DNA of 64,000 nt from Hydractinia symbiolongicarpus. Its lineage: Eukaryota > Cnidaria > Hydrozoa > Anthoathecata > Hydractiniidae. The notes under the pieces were generated by a model. The model was given only the letters and a program-made list of their open reading frames with translations. It was not told the DNA's origin and did no database searches. This document shows positions 1 through 10,210 of the stretch, in pieces (within the stretch, counting starts at the first letter, position 1; each line of letters begins with the position of its first letter). A program made the position numbers and the translations under genes. The DNA is taken from contig NC_079889.1 of assembly GCF_029227915.1 (NCBI RefSeq), forward strand, positions 2,418,001 to 2,482,000. The letters run 5' to 3'.

Positions 1-1288
1 GTTGTTGTTCTTTAAATTTCTTAATATACTCCTTGGTTGTGATAACATGATGTTTCATAAAGTTTATGCTTTGCTGCAGAGCTAATGGAAAACCTTCTAA
101 CAATTCATACAGTTCGTTTAAGTTATCGTTATCTTCGATGAGTTCTTTAGGCAAGTAATTGCGAATGAGCTCTGTAGATTCTTCTTTTGTTAACGTTGTG
201 AGGCTCATTTCATTCACTCTTTGTCCCCATTTAGACAATCTTGACGTGATCAGGATAGTCGAATTCGATGCAGGCGATGAAAACGATTTAGGTAACACAT
301 CCAAAATCGTTTCATGTTCGTCAGCGTTATCGAATACAAACAATATTTTTCTGTCTAAAAATTTGTCGAATATTTCTGCTAACAAAAGTTTAACATCAAA
401 AGACTGCTCGTGATCTAAAAGTTTCAAATGTCTTGCTAGACCAGCAACTGATGTTTTTAAAGCTTCAATTCCATTTGCGTTTAACCATATAATGTTATTA
501 TCATAACTCTCTGAATATTCGTAACAATAAAAAAGCGCAAGAGAAGTTTTTCCTGTGCCTGGTAATCCAGTTATAACAGTCGGGATTCTAGAATCTGATG
601 ATAACATGGAATGTAGCTTCACTACATCCAGCTTTCTTCCTGTAAAAGAAGGAATTAGCGACACCACTCCGAAAGAAATACCGCCTTTGAACGGAGTCTC
701 AAAATCAAGGAGGGCTTTTGCAAGCTCTAAAACTTTTTCATTTGACTTTTCTAAATCTTTCTCTTTTAGTTTCAGCAATGCTGAAGTATTGTTATCAAGG
801 GGCATGTTAATGATCTTTTTCACAAACTTCAGGTCACAACCTAAGGCGACCATTGAATTACCAATGTCGTTTAGGAAGTCATGATATTCAACATCCGTTT
901 TCTTCAATCGATTGTGCATTAGTTTATTTCTGCTAAGCTGTATTCGAACAATATGAGCGGAATCCGATTTATCAGTGTTTAACGGTGGATTATGCCATCC
1001 CGTTTTTGGTTTTGGTATTTTTCTCACAAATCTGAGCAAAGCTGCCAAGAGACTAGCATCATAAGTTGTAGGATCAGATTCTACAGCACCGTTTGGATAT
1101 ACGATTTCAACTTGATATGGAAGTAATTTAGATCGTAGATTCTTCTCTTCTTTCCTGAGAACATCTTGAAATGTCAATGGTCCAGTTTTATAGGGAGCTG
1201 TAAGATATTCTCGAAGTGTGTTGAGTGACTCGTCTAACAATTTGTGTAACCGAAGACCTCTCTCTTCATCTTCTGTAATGGTACTCAT
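1..1288 (-). CDS. NOD-like receptor (HEPN-DZIP3-like / NB-ARC), copy 1, 5' part only
   Basis: The reading frame is open from the ATG at 1288 down to the window edge, about 429 codons, so the TPR part lies outside the window. The N-terminal ~140 residues resemble the HEPN domain of DZIP3/hRUL138 type found in cnidarian and lancelet NLRs (key stretch ALLRFVRKIPKPKTGWHNPP, then an IQLSRNKLMHNR-like helix and a DIGNSMVALG end). A P-loop NTPase follows, with Walker A GLPGTGKTS (around 552-585) and Walker B-like ILFVFDNAD (around 320-350). The family role is sensing danger and assembling signalling complexes in the cytosol; that is inferred here. It is almost identical to 8823-10109 but keeps one base near 1111 that copy 2 has lost, so this copy shows the correct N-terminal frame. 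I saw no intron in the visible part. Confidence 0.8.
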   Translation of the reverse strand, partial: MSTITEDEERGLRLHKLLDESLNTLREYLTAPYKTGPLTFQDVLRKEEKNLRSKLLPYQVEIVYPNGAVESDPTTYDASLLAALLRFVRKIPKPKTGWHNPPLNTDKSDSAHIVRIQLSRNKLMHNRLKKTDVEYHDFLNDIGNSMVALGCDLKFVKKIINMPLDNNTSALLKLKEKDLEKSNEKVLELAKALLDFETPFKGGISFGVVSLIPSFTGRKLDVVKLHSMLSSDSRIPTVITGLPGTGKTSLALFYCYEYSESYDNNIIWLNANGIEALKTSVAGLARHLKLLDHEQSFDVKLLLAEIFDKFLDRKILFVFDNADEHETILDVLPKSFSSPASNSTILITSRLSKWGQRVNEMSLTTLTKEESTELIRNYLPKELIEDNDNLNELYELLEGFPLALQQSINFMKHHVITTKEYIKKFKEQQ

Positions 1289-2191
1289 CTTCTCGCTTTT
1301 GGTAAAAGCTCTGAGCTTAGGTAATCGCCATGCAGTCTATCTAAACATTTGAAATTTATTTAATTCAGAAGTCATATGATGCGCTTTAAGCCAATTATAA
1401 TGACGTTAGATAAAACAGTTATCAAGGGATAGTGAGTCATTTTTATGGTAAACTCTTTCTACTATTAAGGTCGGTTTATTCAAGGAAATTCTTTAGTTTA
1501 TTTTCAACCAAAAGGTGTTTCAAAAATTTAAATTTCCTTTTAAATAGACGAATTGAAGTTTCCTCATTGTATAGAAATACAAAATTTCTAGAGCTACATT
1601 ATTTTGTTCTGAGTACGTTTTGAACACTCTTGACCCCAGAGCTCTTTGAGATAAACCTAGATTGTAATTTCCAAGAGCTCTGGGGACGAGAATGCGTTTT
1701 GAATAGTTCCTTAACATGTTCCTAATTTTTGGCGAAATCTCAGCCTGAACGTTCTTTTACAGTAGCTTCTTATAAAAAGTCGTATAAAGGTTTTTTTCTA
1801 TAAGAGTTTAACTCTCATAAAAATTTATGTCTACTTCTATTAATATTGTCAAGCTAACTCTAAGAATGGCTAAGCGTTTGTAAACAATATAGTTATTATT
1901 TGTGCTACTTACCACAAGTTTTGCAACGTTCAAAAGAAAATTCTCACATCCATATCTATCTTAAAGTAGTCATCGCTACAATAAACGTATAAAAAATTCT
2001 TGTTTGTACGTAATTCCTACTTAAAAATAACGCTCTCCTACTTAATTGAAACATCTAGTTGCAAATTGCACTAGTAGTTGGAAGCTCTACGCCGGAGAGC
2101 AAACCTTACACCGGAGAGGTTATTAATTAACAAGAAAACAATGACTTTGTTTATAATGACGGGTACGTACATATTGACACGTCACAGTACG
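1289..2191. other. 5' flank of receptor copy 1
   Basis: No credible gene. This is the upstream, probably promoter and 5' UTR, region of the minus-strand receptor, and it is conserved at 12243-13012 in the second copy. It holds a perfect 12-bp inverted repeat, CCCCAGAGCTCT (1634-1645) and its complement (1674-1685), separated by 28 bp. The pair is kept in copy 2 at 12491-12502 and 12531-12542. This could be a small hairpin or the ends of a tiny MITE. Small indels distinguish the two copies. Confidence 0.6.
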
Positions 2192-2666
2192 CACGGCCAT
2201 TTAAATCGGAGGAAACCTAGAAATAAAGTGTGCGCATGCGCCAATTTTTTTAAAATCCCGTTCGATAAAATTTGATGTCTTGATGACGTCATAGTTATTG
2301 ACCTAACTGATTTAAATGCAATTTACCAATCTGTAGGAGGGCTAGCGGGATAAATGGTATTTTTAACCTTGGTAAGAGTGACCACACCGTCCAAAATGTC
2401 AATCATTTCAGCCGGATTCGCGCCCAAACAAAACACAAAAAACTTGGAAGCTAGCTAGCCTTATAGCAAATATTGCTCATTTTTGTCATATATTTGCACT
2501 AATTCTACCCAAAAGAACGGTGTAAAATTTATCCTGAAAGTTAAAGGAACTATTCAATGATCTAATTCCAGTTGCAGTTATCTGCTGTACTTTTTTTATG
2601 CGTGGTGATACAAGATTTTGCAACCACAACTTTTAGTTGAAATTTCACTTTCGTTTTGTCACAAAG

Positions 2667-4380
2667 ATGGCTGACCCGGAGAGTCAACACAATATATATT
2701 TAACAAAACTGTGTCGAATTTGTCAGGAGCATACTGGTAAGGTCCTAAGAAATGCCTTATCCGTCACAAAATTTTCTGAAAGAATTGAAAAAGCCTTAAT
2801 AGACCTAAAAGGGGACATTCCAACAGTACACCCTAGAAAAATTTGTTTAAAATGCTACTCTACTAAAAATGTGGAAACCAAAAATACAACACCCATATTA
2901 AATGGTTTCCACATAATCCAAGTGACTGTGACACTTGAAAATTGGTGGAAAAAAAACCAAATCTAAAAGTGTGGGAAGACCACCGAAAGATGGTAGTATG
3001 TGGACACGACACATGACTGAGGTGTTATACGAAAAGACTACCAAAGAGATACAGCAGAGAGGATTTCTCTTGTAATAAGTCACTGCCAGAATTTATATGC
3101 TTTTTGTGCAAGGATATTCTTAGAAGACCTGTAGGGATAATGCCTTGTGAGCACAACTTCTGCTTAGAATGTTTGGTACCCAATATTGAAGGTAGGAGAG
3201 AAACGGACTGGAAATGCCCTCAATGCAAACTGCTTATAAAAAGCAACCAAATTAATCCATCAAAAAAGATACAAAATCTCACAAAAATGTTATCGACCAA
3301 ATGTAAAAGATGTGGTCATTTATTTAATTTGGACGAAGAAAAAGAAAAAAAAACAGCATGAGGCATCGTGCATCAGTCAATCTCCAACAATCAACGATGC
3401 AAAATCTGATGAAGCAGTTTTGCAAATCATCAGGAAAAAAAATGGCCGAATCAAAACTTCTAAATAAAAGCATTGTATTCAAAACAGCTGGTAGAGTAAG
3501 TACACATTTTTTTTAAGAAACTGGTTTTGTAAGGCAGGCTCAATGTTTCTTAAAAAATCAACCATTTGAGCCTGGAATGTTTCTTAAAAACCCACATTAA
3601 TATAAACTATACATATACATAACATATTTCAAATTAAATTCAAACACTGTTTATTCGGCAACAGGCAAACACAGGTGTTGACAGAAAAGGTTTATTCATT
3701 ATATTCTCCATTCACATACGACATATCGTTTCTCTGGAAACTAGTTATGCTTTCTGGTGTTTCAAAAATGACGTTTGTGTGAAAAAAATTTCTGGGTGGT
3801 ATATAATGAACGCTTGAATTATTTTCAGCCATTGGTTATGACTTCAACACCAACACCTACAAAAGAAAGTGATATTGCAAGTACAAAGACCATTCAAAAC
3901 AGAACCAAATTTTTAAAAAATCAATTAATAGCAACATCTGGAAAAACTAAAAATGCAATTATTAAACAAACTGGAAAAGTTCTTAAGTCATTTTCTTCCA
4001 ACGACAGACAATCTATCTTGAGCAACGCAAACATTCCTCAAGCAGAAATTGTTATGCCAAAAAAAACTACAATCAAAATTCATAAAAGAGAGCTTTATTG
4101 CTGGGTGTCATGCATATGTGCTTGAATGTTGCTACAGAGTAATTTGCAGCCTATTTATTTTATAGAAACTGCAATTGAAAACTTCATGAACTATTACCGA
4201 AAAACTTGGCCAGATGCGTCGATTACGCCAAAGTTACACATGCTGGAAAATCATGCGATTGATTTTGTCAGAAGATGGGGTACAGCATTTGGTTTTTATG
4301 GAGAGCAGGGTGCAGAGAGCATTCATCCAACATTCAACAAGTTGATGGCTACTTATTGTCAAATGAAGATGTATTTTTAA
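2667..4380 (+). pseudogene. RAG1-N-terminal-like transposon protein, decayed
   Basis: The first block starts at the ATG at 2667 and has KLCRIC followed about 40 residues later by HPRKICLKCYS. This is the spacing of the CRIC ... HP..FC..CW zinc module at the RAG1 N-terminus. After a stop (TGA where a Cys codon is expected, near 2937) and a frameshift in an A-run, a RING finger follows from ~3062: C-x2-C, PCEHNFC-x2-C, CPQC, then CKRCGH. This also matches RAG1 order. A further A-run frameshift near 3345-3360 restores a tail ending at a donor near 3494, and a later exon starts at 3829. A last block (4126-4380) has KLHMLENH and GEQGAESIH, seen in related uncharacterised cnidarian proteins as I recall them. 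I see no DDE catalytic core. The gene is a relic of a family often annotated as RAG1-like; it is not a recombinase. Confidence 0.7.
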
Positions 4381-4635
4381 AATTTATTATAATGGAATTA
4401 GATGATAGCAAATATGGCTACTTCGGGTATTTTAAAATTTTTTGGCTACCTTTGAGCTATAATGGTGCTCACAAAAAAAAGTACAGCAACATCACTCCAA
4501 TCAAAATAAGTTCTCCAAACAATACTCTATCAAAAAAAATTTACCTGATATTCCTAGTTTGGGTAGAACTTGAAATATCGTGTTCGATTTCCTTGCAACC
4601 ACATTTCCAAGACGAATCCAGGTTGTCTTTTTCAG

Positions 4636-4994
4636 CCATGTGTCACCGCAGATTAGTGGTTATAGCTCTCGTACTCTGTGCGGGAGACCGGGGTTCGATC
4701 CTCTTGACGGCGATTCAACATGGGCGAGTGAATGTTACCATAGCCCCGGGTTAACCCAAGCCATGTGAGGGAAATTGGGAAGATGGCACACTGTGTGGGC
4801 CGTTGGATGTTGCCGGGAGTTGTCTAGAGAGCGCGGGCTCTAATTGGGTCTGCGTAGCTCAAAATGAGCATTAAATACTCTAGGACTCTCCATCTACGCC
4901 ATGGCCCCTCCTGGAAATAATAGACAGGGTATATCCCTCGATATTTGTGAGGCTAGCCATGTAAAATATGCACATCTATCTATCTATCTATCTA
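4636..4994 (+). mobile_element. tRNA-derived SINE nested in the transposon
   Basis: The 5' part looks like a tRNA: an A-box-like TAGTGGTTATAGC near 4653-4666 and a clear B box GGTTCGATCC at 4692-4701. A ~280-bp non-tRNA body follows, ending in a CTAT tetranucleotide tail (about 4974-4994). This layout (RNA polymerase III promoter, body, short tandem tail) is typical of SINEs. The tRNA-like part does not fold into a full functional tRNA, so it is not called a tRNA gene. Confidence 0.65.
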
Positions 4995-5241
4995 GCTTAT
5001 CGCCAAAGGAACTTGCTATTTTAGGCTTTCGTTCATTCGGCATGGTTTATTTCTCTAAAAAAAGCTGACCAAGCTCCCTCTCTTTTCCACGGAGCCTAAA
5101 ATTTCATGTTTTTTAAAGATATTCTTCGCTGCGTCCGCATCCCTTGAGCGCAGGAAGCCATTATGGAATTCGGAAACCACGCGTGATTTTTAAAAAACCC
5201 GGCGCATGCGCACACTTTCCTTCCATCGACACAGATGGACG

Positions 5242-6317
5242 GCGTGAGATGGAGTTAAAGTTGTCTGACTAAAACAGACGGAGTCTCGATCTCATGTTGT
5301 TTTTTTATATCAGGAGGAAACGTTTCTCAAATGCAACGTTATAAGCAAGTAAGCGAATCCCGTGGGTCCGTCTCTATTTGGATATTTTAATAAAAAAAAC
5401 CCTGTATTATAGCAATCTTTAAATGTTCGAAAACTTTCTTTTTTCTTTTAATATATATTCAAACACAAAATTACAAAACTGAAAGAGGACGAATTCCAAA
5501 TTTTTCATACACCACGATAGAAAAACCTATCTGTGGGGTACTGTACTCGAAAACTTTGGACAAGCAAAATTTGTAATAACTAAGCGATGTGTGACCGTAT
5601 TAGGTCATGGTAAACTATTGGTTTGCCATAGAGAAAAAATTTCAATGATTCGTAGGGTATGTTACCTTATTGGCATAAATTTTGGCGAGTATAAATTTTA
5701 GCGCTTTTTTGGGCAAAATTCTGAAAATGCGCCAAAATTTATACCATTATTGTAAAAAATTGTAAACATTCGAAATCTTGATTTTGAGAAATTCGAACGT
5801 TCGAATGTTTTCCAGATCGAATTTACTTGTGCGATGAAATTCAAAAATTACAGAAAAGGTCGAGATAACGTGATATGAAATATACTAAAGAAGGGATCCT
5901 AAAAATAGGTCGAGATAAGGAAAGTTCGAGATACGGGTAGTCGAGATGTTGGACGTGTTTTAGCCTACGAGAGGTTAAAATGCCGAAGGGACCGATGAAA
6001 ATAGGTGGAGCTGTCCGAGAGAAAAAAAAGCTCTGGGAATGAGGTTGACACTAAATTAATTTTAACATGATAGGAATATGTTTCCTTTTATTAAGAATTC
6101 CTGCTTTGAAACCTGGTTCGGTGGTTTAGGGAGAAAGCGAAAAGAAAGACGTGCGCTTTACAAAGTTGCATCTAATTAACTTGCGTCACGTGACCTTGGA
6201 ACAGTTGAAAATAGAAGGGGTAATGGCTTGGGCAGCTGCGTACATGTTCGCATCTAATGTAAACGCAGAGTGACATCATTGGGCTCATGTATATAAACAA
6301 CAGTTACAACAAGATCA
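5242..6317. other. Spacer between the two receptor units
   Basis: No gene seen. Positions 5242-5765 still belong to the duplicated upstream region and match 13013-13510. From 5766 the sequence is unique to this copy and leads to the 3' end of receptor copy 2. The 5680-5760 part has short repeats of the type GCGCCAAAATTTATACC and is AT-rich. Confidence 0.6.
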
Positions 6318-9300
6318 TCACATAATACGGCATTTATTTTTATTAGACACGTGCGTTAAACAGAAGTCATACGATTCTTGAGTTTGAATAGTCTCCCTGT
6401 GGAGTTTTCCAAGAACAGATTCTTGTTTTACAAGCAAATTTTTATATAAATTAAGCGCCTTCTCATGTTTTCCTTCTCGGTGGAAACAATTTGCAATTTG
6501 TTTTTCAGTTTCAATTGTATCATACTGTAGCTCACCTAAAATCTCTCTTTGAAGCTTCAAAATTTCTTCCAGCTTTCGTTTTCTTTCCTGAATGTCCAAA
6601 GAAAACATTGCAATATTATATAAAGTTTTTAAAGTATGAGGGTGATCGGGTCTAAGAACAGATGTTTGAAGGGATCTAACGTCTCGTAAAATCTCGAGAC
6701 CTTCGCTTATTTTTTCACGCTTATAAAGAGTTTTTGAAACGACGACCTTTGCTAGCAGTAATAATGGGTGACTGTCGCCAAGTTCAGAAGCATTCTGCAT
6801 CGCTTTCGTTAATGTGTCGTAAACTTGTTCAATTTCGTTTTTTTCCAAGTCATTGATCAATAGACACTCTGCGTGCAGAATCTTTGACTTCACTTTCAAA
6901 ACATGACATTCCTCTAATTCAGAACCAATCCTCAGTACTTCATTAATATTATCTATAGCTTCTTTCGTTTTACCAAGGTAGAAATAGCTTCTCGCAAGCT
7001 CATAATAAGCTCTCAGTTTATAGATGTCATCAGGTTGGTAACATTTGGAATCTGTTATGGTAATCAGCAGGTGAATTGCATCTTGATACTTGCTACAGTC
7101 AACAAGACAACTTGCAAAACGAAATTTAGGGATAACTGTTTCTGGTTTAACTTCGCCATGAGTGACTAGGTATTGTTGATAGACATTGTCGTATATAACA
7201 TGAGCTTCTTTGTAATGACCCATATGCTGCAAGCAAATGCCAATGTTGAGTTTGTGTGTTAAATTAGCTATTGACTTTCTGCATGCACTTAATTTCTCGA
7301 CTTTCACGTACAATTCGTAGGCTTCTTTGTACTCTCCCAGTTGCAGCAGGCAATTGGCTATGCAATTGTCAACATATTCATACTTTGTCAGCGTTTCTTT
7401 CACATCCATATAAAGATGTAAAGCTTTTCTATAATTTCCTTTAAAATAATATGTTTTTGCAAGTTCAAGTTTGGTATGTCTGACATCAGTATGATCCTCT
7501 CCATGCAATTCTATTCTAACCTTTAGAATGTCACTGTATTCTTTAATAGCAAGAGAATAATTTCCTTTCAGGCAAAAACATTCTGCGATATCGATCCTAT
7601 TTAGCAAAGAGTGATGATTGAAATCGTTTCCTAATTGTTTTCTTTTTTCTTTTATTTCTAGAAGAAGATTTAGAGCTTTTGAGAGCATTAGCGAGGCAAT
7701 TATACACATTTAATGTTTCTTGATGGTGATCACCAAGTGTTTTGATGCATTCTGGCAATAAATTATGTAGCATATCTATTGCTTCTTCGTGCTTACCTAG
7801 TCTAATAAGAAATATAGATTTATTTCGATGTGCTAAGAAATAAACGGCTGCTTTTGTAGGATGGGATTTCCCATATAGTTGAATAGCATTGTCAATCACG
7901 GCCAGAGCTCTTTCGTTGTTTGCTAGATTATAATATTCTATTGCTATGTTTATATCTGTTGTAAGTTTTGATTGGTTAAAAATAGGAGTTTTGTCTTTTA
8001 ATCTTAAATCTTCATATGCGTTTAGAGCCTCTTCATTGCGGCCAAGACGTGAATAGCAAAACGCAATGTGATGTTGGACATCAGTAGCATTTGACAGCTT
8101 TGTACCTGGTATAGCACTGGTAATTTCTTTCATCTGGAAGCAAATATCTAACGCTTCTCTCCATTTCCTTAGGTTAATCAAGGACACAAAAATCAAATTC
8201 AAGGTATCGAAAGTAGTTTGGTTTGGTTCGTGTTGATCTTGAATAATACATTGCAGAAAGTCTAAAGCTATATCATCATTGCCAACATTGGTCAAAGCAG
8301 CCGCAAAACAATACTTTAAACGAGCAAGGAAATTTCGCACTACAATGTCATCTTTTGATGTGTGAAATATTTGAATGATGTGATGCAGCCATAGGGATCC
8401 AAAATTAACATGTTCCACATTTTCTTTTTCGTCAATTATACATTGAAATGCATTGAAAAGTACTTCCAGGAATTGATCACTTTTAGCCAAAATTTTAGAT
8501 AATTCTCGAACAACTCGCTGTACCAAACCATGAACAGTTATGTAGCATTCTCGTGTAAGATAATTGCGATGAATTTGGATAAGTGAGAACTGCTCCAATG
8601 ACTTCATGGCATCTTCTATGTCTTCAATACTGTAACAATCAAACAAATTAAATAATTGCTTTTCAATTTTTAGACCGTCCATGAAAGATAGTATTCCCAT
8701 GAGATCATTTACAATGTTATTCTCACACTGTTCAAGAGAGTTCAACGTCATCATGATGGCACTGTAGAAGTTGTGTTTGTACATAACATCATCAGAAGCA
8801 AATGACAACAATCTATGTGCTTGTTGTTGTTCTTTAAATTTCTTAATATACTCCTTGGTTGTGATAACATGATGTTTCATAAAGTTTATGCTTTGCTGCA
8901 GAGCTAATGGAAAACCTTCTAACAATTCATACAGTTCGTTTAAGTTATCGTTATCTTCGATGAGTTCTTTAGGCAAGTAATTGCGAATGAGCTCTGTAGA
9001 TTCTTCTTTTGTTAACGTTGTGAGGCTCATTTCATTCACTCTTTGTCCCCATTTAGACAATCTTGACGTGATCAGGATAGTCGAATTCGATGCAGGCGAT
9101 GAAAACGATTTAGGTAACACATCCAAAATCGTTTCATGTTCGTCAGCGTTATCGAATACAAACAATATTTTTCTGTCTAAAAATTTGTCGAATATTTCTG
9201 CTAACAAAAGTTTAACATCAAAAGACTGCTCGTGATCTAAAAGTTTCAAATGTCTTGCTAGACCAGCAACTGATGTTTTTAAAGCTTCAATTCCATTTGC

Positions 9301-10109
9301 GTTTAACCATATAATGTTATTATCATAACTCTCTGAATATTCGTAACAATAAAAAAGCGCAAGAGAAGTTTTTCCTGTGCCTGGTAATCCAGTTATAACA
9401 GTCGGGATTCTAGAATCTGATGATAACATGGAATGTAGCTTCACTACATCCAGCTTTCTTCCTGTAAAAGAAGGAATTAGCGACACCACTCCGAAAGAAA
9501 TACCGCCTTTGAACGGAGTCTCAAAATCAAGGAGGGCTTTTGCAAGCTCTAAAACTTTTTCATTTGACTTTTCTAAATCTTTCTCTTTTAGTTTCAGCAA
9601 TGCTGAAGTATTGTTATCAAGGGGCATGTTAATGATCTTTTTCACAAACTTCAGGTCACAACCTAAGGCGACCATTGAATTACCAATGTCGTTTAGGAAG
9701 TCATGATATTCAACATCCGTTTTCTTCAATCGATTGTGCATTAGTTTATTTCTGCTAAGCTGTATTCGAACAATATGAGCGGAATCCGATTTATCAGTGT
9801 TTAACGGTGGATTATGCCATCCCGTTTTTGGTTTTGGTATTTTTCTCACAAATCTGAGCAAAGCTGCCAAGAGACTAGCATCATAAGTTGTAGGATCAGA
9901 TTCTACAGCACCGTTTGGATATACGATTTAACTTGATATGGAAGTAATTTAGATCGTAGATTCTTCTCTTCTTTCCTGAGAACATCTTGAAATGTCAATG
10001 GTCCAGTTTTAAAGGGAGCTGTAAGATATTCTCGAAGTGTGTTGAGTGACTCGTCTAACAATTTGTGTAACCGAAGACCTCTCTCTTCATCTTCTGTAAT
10101 GGTACTCAT
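6318..10109 (-). CDS. NOD-like receptor, HEPN(DZIP3-like)-NB-ARC-TPR, copy 2, with two frame breaks
   Basis: Full-length layout of about 1,263 codons. Positions 10109-~9930 encode the start of a HEPN/DZIP3-like domain, 9870-7597 encode the rest of HEPN and the NB-ARC ATPase (Walker A GLPGTGKTS, Walker B ILFVFDNAD), and 7709-6318 encode TPRs. TPR-like helical pairs with 42-residue spacing fill roughly the last 700 residues (for example NYSLAIKEYSDIL, NYRKALHLYMDV). Breaks: a one-base loss near 9929 relative to copy 1 ends the N-terminal frame after 68 codons. A second shift lies near 7680, inside a TPR, where the frame ends in a basic tail and the downstream frame resumes TPR sequence. Segments one and three share a frame. 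The long open middle suggests recent lesions or sequence errors. The expected role is a cytosolic immune sensor with TPRs as the sensing part, inferred from the family. Confidence 0.8.
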
Positions 10110-10210
10110 CTTCTCGCTTTTGGTAAAAGCTCTGAGCTTAGGTAATCGCCATGCAGTCTATCTAAACATTTGAAATTTATTTAATTCAGAAGTCATATGA
10201 TGCGCTTTAC

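Larger units (their letters stand above)
2192..5241 (+). mobile_element. DNA transposon carrying a RAG1-N-terminus-like gene
   Basis: The sequence present here but missing from the otherwise matching copy at ~13012 defines a ~3.05 kb insertion. Inside each end sits an inverted repeat with the 15-mer GTGTGCGCATGCGCC (about 2229-2243) and its complement (about 5201-5215). Imperfect matches extend outward to CCAT...ATGG. If unit 2 is the empty site, the duplicated target is ACG (2189-2191 and 5239-5241). Alternatively the element is CCAT...ATGG flanked by ACGG, which needs a 4-bp loss in unit 2. The left end reads CACGG, as CAC-type elements (Transib, Chapaev, CACTA) do, but the right end does not mirror it clearly. 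It contains a decayed gene and a nested SINE. The superfamily is not certain. Confidence 0.75.
1..5765. repeat. Tandem segmental duplication, unit 1
   Basis: Positions 1 to ~5765 match 8823 to ~13510 in direct orientation. The offset is 8822 bp at first and 8821 after a one-base indel. Identity over the coding part is nearly complete, with only single-base differences such as the one at 1191. The match is interrupted by an insertion here (2192-5241) that unit 2 lacks, and by an insertion in unit 2 (10211-12242) that is absent here. After ~5765 the two copies diverge. Confidence 0.93.

Noticed and set aside
4653-4710. tRNA gene
   Set aside because: The B box is good but a full cloverleaf is not formed, and it is followed by a SINE body and tetranucleotide tail.
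8981-9706. Plus-strand frames over the receptor (also at 159-884)
   Set aside because: Antisense shadows of the NB-ARC coding sequence, identical in both copies because of the duplication.
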